Source: JAJTHB01 sp033763775
GTDB lineage: Bacteria; Pseudomonadota; Alphaproteobacteria; Rickettsiales; SXRF01
DNA: 64,000 nt
Direction of reading: 5' to 3'
Assembly (NCBI GenBank): GCA_033763775.1
Contig: JANRJW010000003.1
Location: forward strand, 62,001-126,000
In this document: positions 25,875 through 34,218 of the stretch, in pieces
Position numbering within the stretch: position 1 is the first letter of the stretch
How the letters are laid out: each line of letters starts with the position of its first letter
Translations under genes and position numbers: made by a program
The notes under the pieces: model-generated
The model's input: only the letters and a program-made list of their open reading frames with translations
Databases searched by the model: none
Told to the model about the DNA's origin: nothing

Positions 25875-28800
25875 ATGAATAAAATCAGCCCGTCCAGTAT
25901 CTCCGCCAGCAAAAGCCACCACCCCACCTTCACGCTGACCCCCGCAAGGCTCATGGCTGGCCTGAAGGAAGAGCTGGACAGCAGCACCCTCAGCGAAGCG
26001 CAGCAACTCTATGCCGATGCCCTGCTGCTCAATGTAAGCAACCATGCAGCAAGCGCACTCGCCGAGGACGCTTCCATCACCAGCAGCACCAAAGCGCGCA
26101 GCGCCCCTCCCGCCCATAGCCGCACACGCGCCGGCCAATATGAGCCGGTGCTCTATGAGCTGATTAAAGATGGCAAAACAGAGGAGATCGGCCGTTTAGT
26201 CGAAAAGCAGTCCATCACTATCACCAGCCACCCGAATTTCAGCCGCTCACGCGAGCTGGCAAAACTCTCTCGCGAGCTGACCGATGCACTGAGCGGCTTA
26301 TCACGCATAGAGCAGCATGAGATCCAGCAGACGGGCACCCTGCCGCAAGGCGAAATCCGAGATAAAGTTGCCGATATACTGGCCAAACTACCCGCCGAGC
26401 TGAAACCCCGAAAAAAACGCACACGACGAGATGAGGTGGAAGAAACCACACTCGACTTCATCCCCACCGCGATGAAAGCCGCCAGCGAACAACTCGCCAT
26501 CATCAAAAAACGTGCGCCGCAAAAGCTGGAATTTAAGAGCACAAACCAGCTGGATGCCGTAGCCGAACTGCTGCCGGAATATAATAGCTGGATCACTGAT
26601 GGCGACGGCAAGCGTACCTGCCATGTCTATGACACGGAATACATGATCCCCGCCATCAAGCGCAAAACCTATGAAGAATACCTAAAGCAGATGGAAAAAC
26701 TGCCCGACCAGCTGGGTGAATGGAATGTAAAAGCAGCGAGAGAAAAACTCTCCGGCGATATCGCAAAACTAACTGAGATTGAAGAACTCACAATACGGCG
26801 CATGGAGGCATTTAACCACCTCCATGAAAAATATGAGGCGCAGAAAGGTGAAGGCCGCGATACACCGGCCGTCAGCGCTTATCAACAGGCAAGACGTGAT
26901 ACACAGAAAATCTGCGAAGAATATATCCAGAAAGTCACGGGCAGTGATGCCGCCAAACAACTGCTGCAAGGCGACGCTGTCTCCGAAATACTTACTCCAC
27001 TGGCCGCTTCGCTGGGGAGCATCTACAAAGATGCTCTCACACTCGATGCTGACCGACAATCTGTGGCAGAAGATTTATATGTTAAACTCAAACATTTCGG
27101 CAACTTTGCCGTGCGCCTCCAGCGCCGCGAAAATGCCGGCCAGTATCATGAAATTTTCAAACATCTTATCGAGAAACAAAACAGCGTTCGCGAGGCACTG
27201 GTTGAAAGGCTGGCTGGAACCTATGGCGTAGATGAAAATGATATCATCAGCAGGATGGAAGATAAAAAATTCCTCAGCGATGCCATTAATACTTTTGCCC
27301 ACGATATCATTATCGAGGACAAGGATTCGAAAGTCAGGAAAGCCATTAAAGAAGAGTATCGAAGGCTGGCTGCCAAACTGGAAAAAAGCGCCAAGAAAAA
27401 CAATGGCGGTGACCAGAACCCCGCCATCAGTGCGCTGGAAAAAGACGAGCTGCTCGCGCTTGATGGCCTTGGGCATTTTGTGATGGCGCAGTATTATCCT
27501 GAAGCATTTAAAGGCGGCTTTGTGATTGCTGAGTTTGGCCAGCCCGGGCTTGATGTGCTTAAGCGTGGTGATGAGGCGGAAATTGCACAGGAAGTTGGCC
27601 GTGTCGCAATGGATGATATGAAATTGCAGGTCGCGCTCGCCCACGCGATGAAAACCAACAAGTTTGACAGAAGCAGAGTCAAAATCATCCCCCTGCACGA
27701 AGACCCGGCCACGCTACTGCATATCCCGGGCGCACAAGGCGTGCTGCGTGGCAATGGCAGTGAGGATTCACTCATCGGCAATTACCTGCTCGATTACATG
27801 GGAGTGACCAAGGAAAATGCTGAAAGCAAGGCAAAACTTACGATTGATAAAGATGGTAAACTCAGAAAACTAACCGCCTATGATGAGATGAAGCGCCTTG
27901 GCGTGAGCGATGGTGAGCTTCAAAAGCGCGGCCTGAACGCAGAATCGCTTAAAAAGACGCTGGTGCTGGAAGGCCCGGAGGATATGGAGGCGTGCAGCGA
28001 TAACAGCAAACGCGCCGGCATTATCGGCGCTGAGCTTGCCGAGTGGTCGGTGCGTGAAAAAGCCATTGAAGGCGCAAAGCACCCGGTCAGAATCGGCGAG
28101 CAGCTTTTTATCATCCGCAAACCTAAATATCTTGGTCAGGGCGGCGCTGTGGCGCGCGCGACCGATGTGCCCATCACCTCATCGCAGGCCACCTGGCAGG
28201 GCGAACATGCCGCCTCGCAAACCGGCAAATCGCTGGCACACACCGCGCATCACAACCTGCTCGGCAGGCTGTATCTTACCACCACCGCATCGCGCGGGGA
28301 GACTGAGCCGCCGGAGCTATTTGCCAAAGCCGCATCCATGCCCCATTTTGCGAACCGTCTTGGCCTGCCAACTTATGGGATGGAAGAAAGCGAAATTGAG
28401 CTGATGAAAGAAGCCATCAATGAGCGCATCGCTTCCACGCGAGACGATAAACGCTATGATAAATTTCTGGATAAATATGCCGAGCCAGCGCCGAATTACA
28501 GCGCGCGGCCGGATTCCAAAAAAGCCGGCAGCAAAGGCTTTGCTGAAAAACGCGCGATTGGTGTGGCGGCGGAAGAAGCGGGTATTTTTGCCAACGTGAT
28601 GGCGCTGGCGGATATTTTTTCAGTGGTGGATAAAGGTAGCCGCAAGGGTGAAATTTCTCATGAAAGCATAGAAGATATTAAGCGCTGGCGAAACAATGAC
28701 CCCGCGCTTCAGCAACGCCTTTCCGCCGCCGCGCTGATTGCTAATTTTGTTAATTTGGAGAAGAAATGGGCGCGCGGAGGCATCACGCTGGAAACTAAAA

Positions 28801-29204
28801 ATGGTCAGGAGTTACTGACAAAAAATGAGCAGACCATCAGTCTGGATACCCTTTTAGACGCCTACAAAAACAAGCAGCCGAATATTCAGGGTTTTGATGA
28901 GGCGGATATGGTGATGGCGTATCTACACAGCCAGTTCAGAAAGCTGGAAAAAGGCTTGCTCGCACTGAATAAAAAACAAACACTCATCGAGCTATTCGAC
29001 GAGCCGCACCGCGAAAGCATTATCGCCACCAAAGTGCTGTATGACAAGGTTTTGGAACGGCTGCAAACCACCAAGGGCGAAAAAAATACCGATCGCGAGC
29101 TGCTCGAAGGGGTGTATTACCTGATATTTGAACAGGGCGGCGCGCAATTTCCGCTACCCCATCTGCTGGAAAAACCAAACGGCAAAAGCGCCAGTGCTCT
29201 CTGA
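25875..29204 (+). CDS. Divergent phosphoenolpyruvate carboxylase homologue, probable pseudoenzyme
   Basis: A 1109-residue protein (bacterial PEPC is about 880-930). Block by block it follows PEPC: ITSHPNFSRSREL for LTAHPTEITRRTL (His119, equivalent to E. coli His138); YNSWITDGDGK for TSWMGGDRDGN (near 239); VRLQRREN for VRIDIRQES (Arg418); FVIAEFGQPGLDVL for YVISMAKTPSDVL; IIPLHED for APLFET (Glu609, metal ligand); ACSDNSKRAG for GYSDSAKDAG (Asp709, Lys712); ARPDSKKAGSKGFAEKRAI for SRPAKRRPTGGVESLRAIP (Arg878). The catalytic loop FHGRGGSIGRGGAP reads IIRKPKYLGQGGAV, so the essential His and Arg of HGRGG are lost and Arg587 is Gln755. The C-terminal QNTG-type tail is absent and about 110 extra residues precede the core. 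Start: second of two overlapping ATGs; no strong Shine-Dalgarno. Normal PEP carboxylation is unlikely. Confidence 0.75.
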   Translation: MNKISPSSISASKSHHPTFTLTPARLMAGLKEELDSSTLSEAQQLYADALLLNVSNHAASALAEDASITSSTKARSAPPAHSRTRAGQYEPVLYELIKDGKTEEIGRLVEKQSITITSHPNFSRSRELAKLSRELTDALSGLSRIEQHEIQQTGTLPQGEIRDKVADILAKLPAELKPRKKRTRRDEVEETTLDFIPTAMKAASEQLAIIKKRAPQKLEFKSTNQLDAVAELLPEYNSWITDGDGKRTCHVYDTEYMIPAIKRKTYEEYLKQMEKLPDQLGEWNVKAAREKLSGDIAKLTEIEELTIRRMEAFNHLHEKYEAQKGEGRDTPAVSAYQQARRDTQKICEEYIQKVTGSDAAKQLLQGDAVSEILTPLAASLGSIYKDALTLDADRQSVAEDLYVKLKHFGNFAVRLQRRENAGQYHEIFKHLIEKQNSVREALVERLAGTYGVDENDIISRMEDKKFLSDAINTFAHDIIIEDKDSKVRKAIKEEYRRLAAKLEKSAKKNNGGDQNPAISALEKDELLALDGLGHFVMAQYYPEAFKGGFVIAEFGQPGLDVLKRGDEAEIAQEVGRVAMDDMKLQVALAHAMKTNKFDRSRVKIIPLHEDPATLLHIPGAQGVLRGNGSEDSLIGNYLLDYMGVTKENAESKAKLTIDKDGKLRKLTAYDEMKRLGVSDGELQKRGLNAESLKKTLVLEGPEDMEACSDNSKRAGIIGAELAEWSVREKAIEGAKHPVRIGEQLFIIRKPKYLGQGGAVARATDVPITSSQATWQGEHAASQTGKSLAHTAHHNLLGRLYLTTTASRGETEPPELFAKAASMPHFANRLGLPTYGMEESEIELMKEAINERIASTRDDKRYDKFLDKYAEPAPNYSARPDSKKAGSKGFAEKRAIGVAAEEAGIFANVMALADIFSVVDKGSRKGEISHESIEDIKRWRNNDPALQQRLSAAALIANFVNLEKKWARGGITLETKNGQELLTKNEQTISLDTLLDAYKNKQPNIQGFDEADMVMAYLHSQFRKLEKGLLALNKKQTLIELFDEPHRESIIATKVLYDKVLERLQTTKGEKNTDRELLEGVYYLIFEQGGAQFPLPHLLEKPNGKSASAL

Positions 29205-29859
29205 TCGCCTGCTTTACCGCGATGCGCTGATGCTGGTAATCGACAAACCAGCAGGTATTCCCGTTCACAAAGGCAGCGGGGGCGGGGAAAATCTGGAGCA
29301 GTATTTTGACGAGCTGCGCTTTGGCCTGCCGCGTTTGCCTGCGCTTGCCCACCGGCTGGATCGCGATACCAGCGGCTGCCTCGTGCTGGGGCGCAACCGC
29401 CATGGCCTCGCCACGCTGGGCAAACTCTTCGAGCAGAACCACATCGAAAAAACCTACTGGGCGGTGGTCAAAGGTACACCGAAGGAATCACAAGGCATCA
29501 TCGATGCGCCGCTGGCGAAAGTGTCCGCACGCAAAGATCGCTGGCAGATGAAGGTGGATGCTGGAGGCCTTCCCAGCCTCACCGCCTACCGCGTGATGGG
29601 CACAAGCGGCGCCCATAGCTGGATCGAGTTCAAACCCAAAACCGGCCGCACCCATCAGCTGCGTGTGCATAGCGCCGCGCTCGGCTGCCCGATTCTTGGC
29701 GATAAAATCTATGGCGAGGCGGACGCAAGCGGCCTGCAGCTGCATGCCCGCGCTATCACCATCCCTCTTTATGCGAAAAAAGAGCCGATTACGGTGACTG
29801 CGCCGGTGCCGCCACATATGCAGGCGTTGCTTGCGGCCTGCGGCTATTACATAGCTTGA
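29194..29859 (+). CDS. RluA-family RNA pseudouridine synthase
   Basis: Isomerises uridine in rRNA or tRNA. Core motifs: LVIDKPAGIPVHKG, the catalytic aspartate in HRLDRDTSGCLVLGRN, KTYWAVVKG, and GRTHQLRVHSAALGCPILGDKIYG. About 221 residues, no S4 domain, so closer to RluC-catalytic-only, RluA or TruC types; the target base is not predictable. The GTG at 29194 is my preferred start because it begins just before the core and overlaps the PEPC-like stop by 11 bases; an ATG at 29230 would trim the core. Confidence 0.9.
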   Translation: MLSDRLLYRDALMLVIDKPAGIPVHKGSGGGENLEQYFDELRFGLPRLPALAHRLDRDTSGCLVLGRNRHGLATLGKLFEQNHIEKTYWAVVKGTPKESQGIIDAPLAKVSARKDRWQMKVDAGGLPSLTAYRVMGTSGAHSWIEFKPKTGRTHQLRVHSAALGCPILGDKIYGEADASGLQLHARAITIPLYAKKEPITVTAPVPPHMQALLAACGYYIA

Positions 29860-29900
29860 CACCATGGCGCGCCTCTGGCAGTTGTTGGCCTCTTGAAAAA

Positions 29901-30101
29901 GCCCAGCCTACCCCCGCAACAAGTGTAGGGTTCGGCGGGCGTAAGATTTTCTAAAGCGCTAAAACGCTAGAGAAATGAAGTAGGGCTTGTCTCGCCGTAG
30001 CGTATGCGAAGGCGGATGGCCGGAATTGATAGAGCCCAGCCTTCGCCCTTCGGGCTACGGCGGGCGCTGATTTCCTAAGCGGCTAAGCCGCTAAGGAAAT
30101 C
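29901..30101. repeat. Cluster of intergenic inverted repeats
   Basis: The 246-base gap before tRNA-Ser has no gene but several inverted repeats: CGCCGTAGC (29993) with GCTACGGCG (30054); GCGAAGGC with GCCTTCGC inside them; GCCCAGCCT occurring twice (29902, 30034); an imperfect palindrome ATTTTCT...AGAAAT (29946-29977); and GATTTCCTAAGCGGC / GCCGCTAAGGAAATC (30069-30101, one mismatch). These look like REP-type dispersed elements capable of forming hairpins. Confidence 0.6.
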
Positions 30102-30105
30102 TAGC

Positions 30106-30197
30106 GGAGGGGTGGCCGAGTGGTCTAAGGCGCACGCCTGGAAAGTGTGTGTACGGGTAACACTGTACCGTGAGTTCGAATCTCATCCCCTCCGCCA
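30106..30197 (+). tRNA. tRNA-Ser (GGA)
   Basis: A 92-base class II tRNA. Acceptor GGAGGGG pairs with CCCCTCC, then G discriminator and encoded CCA. D-arm TGGCCGAGTGGTCTAAGGC, anticodon loop CTGGAAA giving anticodon GGA (reads UCC/UCU), a long variable arm, and T-arm GAGTTCGAATCTC. An AT-rich restriction-modification pair begins just beyond it, so this end may be an integration point, but no integrase or repeated tRNA 3' end was found. Confidence 0.96.
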
Positions 30198-30285
30198 TTT
30201 TCAGTTGGGTTTGTCAAAACCGTCTAGGCTTGAATCTAAGTTTCAAAAAATTACATAGATTTTTTCCCACATAAGAAATTGTAAC

Positions 30286-30900
30286 TTATGTAAGTTTTAC
30301 AAACTTAGCTAAAAATTTTGGTCTCGCATAAAATGCTCTTGAGGTCGACCCATGACCCGCACCTTTAGTGCGCGGCTGAATGTAGACACCCATACGCCCT
30401 GTAAGTGCCTTGAAGCCGCGCCTGGGATCTTTCAGGCACTGTTGGACTGTCTCGTAATCGCTTTTTACAGCTGCATACAGATCACCATTAAGATCTAAAG
30501 TGACAACTGAATGCACATAGCTTGGATCGCTATAATGTTTCCCAACTTCTCTCACCACACAAACTGCTTTTCTAAGCTTTGCCAAAAGATGGCTTTCTTC
30601 AAACGGCGTGCGCTCAACATGATAGGGATCGATCATGGTGATTGCCATGGTTTCCTTAAATTGTAGTTTGCCATTTTTAAGGCGCTTAAGCGGTATGGAC
30701 TTTAATTCCCATGAACCAAAATTTGGGCTTTGCGCAGAATTAATAGGAATGCCAAGAAACCGCTCGCAAACATGCCCCGCCCAGCCTTTGTTCACTTTGC
30801 CATTCGTAGATAACACGGTAACTTCAAATTGCTTGGCAAGAGAATGCAGATTTACTCCCTCAAGTTCTTTTAGCTTGAGTAAAGCATCAGCTCTTTCCAT
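30286..30900 (-). CDS. MutH/Sau3AI-like type II restriction endonuclease, probably GATC-specific
   Basis: A 204-residue nuclease whose sequence follows MutH: [20 protein letters not shown] for [31 protein letters not shown] for LGVELKTIPV, then FKETMAIT and [15 protein letters not shown] for ETSHVRHKLKRVLWI. Catalytic Glu46, Glu65 and Lys67 are in place; the first metal aspartate of MutH (Asp70) aligns with Asn60. It lies one base downstream of a DpnA-like methylase, so it is the restriction half of a type II system. MutH itself cuts at GATC and the methylase resembles a GATC enzyme, hence the site prediction. AT-rich composition suggests transfer. Confidence 0.75.
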   Translation of the reverse strand: [204 protein letters not shown]

Positions 30901-30901
30901 G

Positions 30902-31813
30902 CTAAACTGCCGTTAGCAGGTTGGGCTGATCTCTAAAATAAACCTCATTAAGCCTCTTGATTGACAGGTCTATAAACGCATCCTCTAGTTCAACACCGCA
31001 AAACTTTCTATTTAGCCGCAGCGCTGCGACACCAGTTGTGCTGCTACCGGCAAATGGATCAAATACGAAATCACCCGGCTTAGTTGCCGCTTCTATGCAG
31101 CGCTGCAGTAGCGCTAAAGGCTTTTGAGTAGGGTGCTTTCCGTGCTCTTTTTCAACAGATCCTGGAGCAGTAAATCTCCAAACAGATTTCATCTGTTTGT
31201 CGCCATTATATTTTCGCATTAAATCATAGTTAAAATAATGCTTTGATTTATCATTTTTAGCTGCCCAAAGAACAGTTTCAGTAGAGTGAGTAAAATAACG
31301 GCAAGCTAAATTTGGTGGAGGATTAGGCTTCTCCCACGCAATATCATTCAATAATTTAAACCCAATTTGCTGCAAAGCAAAACCGATAGAATAAATAATA
31401 TGCATTGTGCCTGACACCCAAATCGTTCCATTTGGTTTTAATAGTTTCTGACAACGCGAGAGCCACTCTATGTTGAATGCATGATTAACATCTGCGCCCT
31501 GAGACTTATCCCACTTCCCCTTATCCACCTTCACCATTTTCCCGGCCTGACAGGTGATTCCGCCATTTGATAAGAAATAAGGAGGATCAGCGAAGATCAT
31601 ATCAAAACAACCCTGTGGGTGTTTGGCGATGATCATATCCATAATTTCAAGGCAGTTTGCCTGATAAAGATATGCCCCAGCCTCGCGGTTAGATAGCACC
31701 AGCTTCTTGGTTTCAACCAAACCGCCAGACTCTTGGAAACCTTGCGTTCTATCGCCATCAAGCAGGTGCGATAGATCATAATCAAGGTTGTTGCTATAGA
31801 TCATATTTTTCAT
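30902..31813 (-). CDS. N6-adenine DNA methyltransferase, DpnA/CcrM type (beta class)
   Basis: Protects the host site by methylating adenine. Motif IV DPPY comes first (FDMIFADPPYFLSNGG), then the target-recognition part, and motif I near the C-terminus (FVFDPFAGSSTTGVAAL): the beta-class order. KVDKGKWDKSQ, LKPNGTIWVSGTMHIIYSIG, CRYFTHSTETVLWAAKND and GKHPTQKPLALLQR closely follow DpnA, a GATC methylase active on single strands. Start: GTG at 31819 and ATGs at 31813 and 31804 are all open; I use 31813. Operon with the endonuclease downstream. The pair has clearly lower GC than the neighbouring genes. Confidence 0.9.
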   Translation of the reverse strand: MKNMIYSNNLDYDLSHLLDGDRTQGFQESGGLVETKKLVLSNREAGAYLYQANCLEIMDMIIAKHPQGCFDMIFADPPYFLSNGGITCQAGKMVKVDKGKWDKSQGADVNHAFNIEWLSRCQKLLKPNGTIWVSGTMHIIYSIGFALQQIGFKLLNDIAWEKPNPPPNLACRYFTHSTETVLWAAKNDKSKHYFNYDLMRKYNGDKQMKSVWRFTAPGSVEKEHGKHPTQKPLALLQRCIEAATKPGDFVFDPFAGSSTTGVAALRLNRKFCGVELEDAFIDLSIKRLNEVYFRDQPNLLTAV

Positions 31814-31936
31814 TCTCACAGCCTAGTTTGATATTATCTTTTAGTAAAGGCTTTGGCGAATGCATCTAGAAATTCGCTATAAAACTCGATTGTGTATCCA
31901 CTAACCTTAGAACACTATTGAGCTAATAAATCTATC

Positions 31937-31971
31937 GAGGGTGGCTTTAAAAAAGTCACCCTCAAATTTTT
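31937..31971 (+). terminator. Rho-independent terminator
   Basis: GAGGGTG(GC)...(GT)CACCCTC forms a stem of about nine pairs with an A-rich loop, followed by AAATTTTT. The T-run is on the plus strand, so it would stop plus-strand transcripts, perhaps those from tRNA-Ser; it also lies just after the stop of the small minus-strand frame described next. Confidence 0.6.
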
Positions 31972-32090
31972 ATGATTCCAGCCAGATAATGCAGCCCCAG
32001 CCTCTCCAAAAACCCCGCCCGTCGCAGCCAATAAACATACGCCAGATTCAGCTTCACAATCGCCTGTCTTGTCTCCTCGCAGGTTCGCAT
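31962..32090 (-). pseudogene. Short coding remnant or small ORF
   Basis: The 310-base gap between the methylase and the patatin gene contains a 42-codon frame (MRTCEETRQAIVKLNLAYVY...LGLHYLAGIIKI), open upstream for a further 12 codons (NKLGDGQKWRDIVDA). The mix of charged and aliphatic residues looks protein-like and GC is as high as in the flanking core genes, unlike the adjacent restriction system. No family recognised and no ribosome site before the ATG. It may be the 3' end of a gene truncated when the restriction genes arrived. Confidence 0.3.
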
Positions 32091-32130
32091 AGCGTCTACA
32101 ATGTCCCGCCACTTCTGCCCGTCACCCAGC

Positions 32131-33330
32131 TTATTTCAGGTAGTCAGCGCCGGGGGGTTTTTTTAGCCACATATCGCGCTCTTTGCCCATGGCCACGCCC
32201 ACCTCGAACAGCGCGCTCATATAGACGGGGTCAAATAACTCACGCGGGTGCACACGAAACGAATCCGGTATCACGGCGAGGTTATAGTCCACCCCGTCGC
32301 GCTGCGCGCCGACATACAGGCGGTATAAATCGCCGATGCTGTGATATTTGGTGAGCGTTTCGATCGAGCGGCGCGAGAGCGAAAACAGCCCGGGATCCAG
32401 CGCCTCATATTCCGGCGTGACCTTGCTGTTTCGAATGACATAAAGATGGCGCTTCAGGCCGTGGTGCTCGAACTCATCAATCACCCGCCGCTGAATGCGC
32501 AGCGGATACATGAACACATGCGCCGTGACACCGCCATCGGTGTGAATTTCCGTGTAGCGCTCGCCGCCCGCCACCACATCAAAAAATACCGGCTCAAACA
32601 GCCCCGGCACCGATGCTGATGCAAGCATGATGCGGTGAATGAGTGCCAGCGAGCCGGGATTGCCACTATTGGCGATCTCGCCAATATCCCAGATGACACC
32701 GCGCTGCGCCTCGAGATTGGTGGTGCCGATGAATAGCCGCCGTCCTTCGCGGTGGCGCGCGGCAATCTGCTGCATGAGTTCGGGCGTGATGTTTGACTGG
32801 ATTTTTTTGGCCAGCGGCGCGCTGTTGGTCACCGCCAGCCCGCCGGTCAGCCCATCAAGCACCTGCGCCGTGCTGGTTTCGAAGATGGCGCTCGAATCGC
32901 TGCTGGTAAAAAGCTCGCGCAGCTGGTGGTCATGCTGCGTGCCGACAAACACAAACGGCGCAATGAGCGCCCCCGCGCTGACGCCGGTGACCAGTGCAAA
33001 GTCCGGCCGTGTGCCAGACGATTGCCAGCCATGAAGCAGACCTGCGGCAAACGCCCCGTCATAAGCGCCGCCGGAAATGGCGAGATAGTGCAGCGGCGGG
33101 TAGTGGCCATGGCGATTGAAATAAGCGCTGTTTGCCTGCCGGTAAGCATCCAGCCGCTGACGGATGCGCGGCAGGATGTCCGGTGGCGCTTCATCCGCCC
33201 AGAAACGAATGCTTGGTGGATAGCCCGCAAGCTGCGCCTCAGCCAGCTTCTGCTGCGGCACTGGGTGATGCGCCGGCATGGCCGAGCAGGCAGAAAGAAC
33301 CAAGAGCATCACCCACGCGAAACGTTTCAC
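32131..33330 (-). CDS. Patatin-like phospholipase, lipoprotein
   Basis: A 399-residue lipid acyl hydrolase anchored by a lipobox (VMLLVLSAC, Cys15). The patatin domain has the oxyanion loop ISGGAYDGAFAAG, the nucleophile elbow GVSAG and the catalytic aspartate in TDGGV (Ser-Asp dyad), all present, so it should be active towards phospholipids or acyl esters in the envelope. Single gene; the pirin gene begins 15 bases upstream of its start on the same strand, so it could be the last gene of that cluster. Confidence 0.88.
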   Translation of the reverse strand: MKRFAWVMLLVLSACSAMPAHHPVPQQKLAEAQLAGYPPSIRFWADEAPPDILPRIRQRLDAYRQANSAYFNRHGHYPPLHYLAISGGAYDGAFAAGLLHGWQSSGTRPDFALVTGVSAGALIAPFVFVGTQHDHQLRELFTSSDSSAIFETSTAQVLDGLTGGLAVTNSAPLAKKIQSNITPELMQQIAARHREGRRLFIGTTNLEAQRGVIWDIGEIANSGNPGSLALIHRIMLASASVPGLFEPVFFDVVAGGERYTEIHTDGGVTAHVFMYPLRIQRRVIDEFEHHGLKRHLYVIRNSKVTPEYEALDPGLFSLSRRSIETLTKYHSIGDLYRLYVGAQRDGVDYNLAVIPDSFRVHPRELFDPVYMSALFEVGVAMGKERDMWLKKPPGADYLK

Positions 33331-33345
33331 CCCTGCCCCTTTGTC

Positions 33346-34218
33346 CTATGCCGCTGGAAGTGGAATAAATTCTTTATCGTCGCCGGGCACGGTGCCGAAG
33401 CGGCCTTGCTGCCAGTCTTCTTTCGCCTGCGCGATGCGATCTTCCGAGGTGGAGACAAAATTCCACCAGATAAAGCGCGGCTCAGCAAACGGCTCGCCGC
33501 CGAGGAGCACAAAACGCGCTTCCTCCAGCGCTTCAATGCGAATATCGCCGCCCGCCTCAAACACCGGAAGGGTGAGCGGCGAAATGATATTACTACCAAT
33601 GCGCAGCTTGCCGGAGACAAGGTAAAGCGCGCGCTCGCGATATTCTGGTGGCAGCGCCATGCTGCTTCCCGCCGGCATCTGCACATCCACATAAAAAATC
33701 GGGCTATAGACTTTCACCGGCGCTTCGTGGCCAAAAGCGCGCCCGCAAATGAGCTTCAGCTGCGCACCGCCGAGGGAAAATTCCGGCAGCGTCGCCGCGC
33801 CGTGGTGATGAAATTCCGGCGCGATCTCCTCAAACTCCTTCGGTAGCGCCACCCAGCTTTGCAGCCCATGCAACCTGCTTGCGCCTGCGCGCTGAGCTAC
33901 GTCTGTGCGTTCGGAATGGACGATGCCTCGCCCCGCCGTCATCCAGTTCACAGCGCCGGGAGAAATCGCAAGGTTGCTGCCGAGTGTGTCGCGGTGCTGG
34001 ATCTCGCCTTCAAACAGATAGGTGACGGTGGAAAGGCCGATATGCGGGTGCGGCCGCACGTCCAGCCCGTGGCCAGCGGTAAACTGCGCCGGCCCCATAT
34101 GGTCGAGAAAAATAAACGGCCCCACCATGCGCCGCTTGGCAAAAGGCAGAATGCGCCGCACCGAAAACCCGCCAAGGTCTTTCTCGCGCGGTTCAATGGT
34201 GAGTTCGATCAAACTCAT
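33346..34218 (-). CDS. Pirin family protein
   Basis: A bicupin of 290 residues. The N-terminal pirin signature is clear: VRRILPFAKRRMVGPFIFLDHMGP, DVRPHPHIGLSTVTYLFEGE with metal-binding histidines, HRDTLGS and MTAGRGIVHSER. Pirins bind Fe and act variously as quercetinase or redox-responsive cofactors. Overlaps the downstream end of a YceI gene by four bases (its own ATG on that gene's TGA), so it is the distal end of a mirrored pirin - YceI - b561 - YceI - pirin cluster. Confidence 0.93.
   Translation of the reverse strand: MSLIELTIEPREKDLGGFSVRRILPFAKRRMVGPFIFLDHMGPAQFTAGHGLDVRPHPHIGLSTVTYLFEGEIQHRDTLGSNLAISPGAVNWMTAGRGIVHSERTDVAQRAGASRLHGLQSWVALPKEFEEIAPEFHHHGAATLPEFSLGGAQLKLICGRAFGHEAPVKVYSPIFYVDVQMPAGSSMALPPEYRERALYLVSGKLRIGSNIISPLTLPVFEAGGDIRIEALEEARFVLLGGEPFAEPRFIWWNFVSTSEDRIAQAKEDWQQGRFGTVPGDDKEFIPLPAA

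Noticed and set aside
30106..32130. Integrative element with attL/attR at tRNA-Ser
   Set aside because: No integrase and no repeat of the tRNA 3' end was found downstream.
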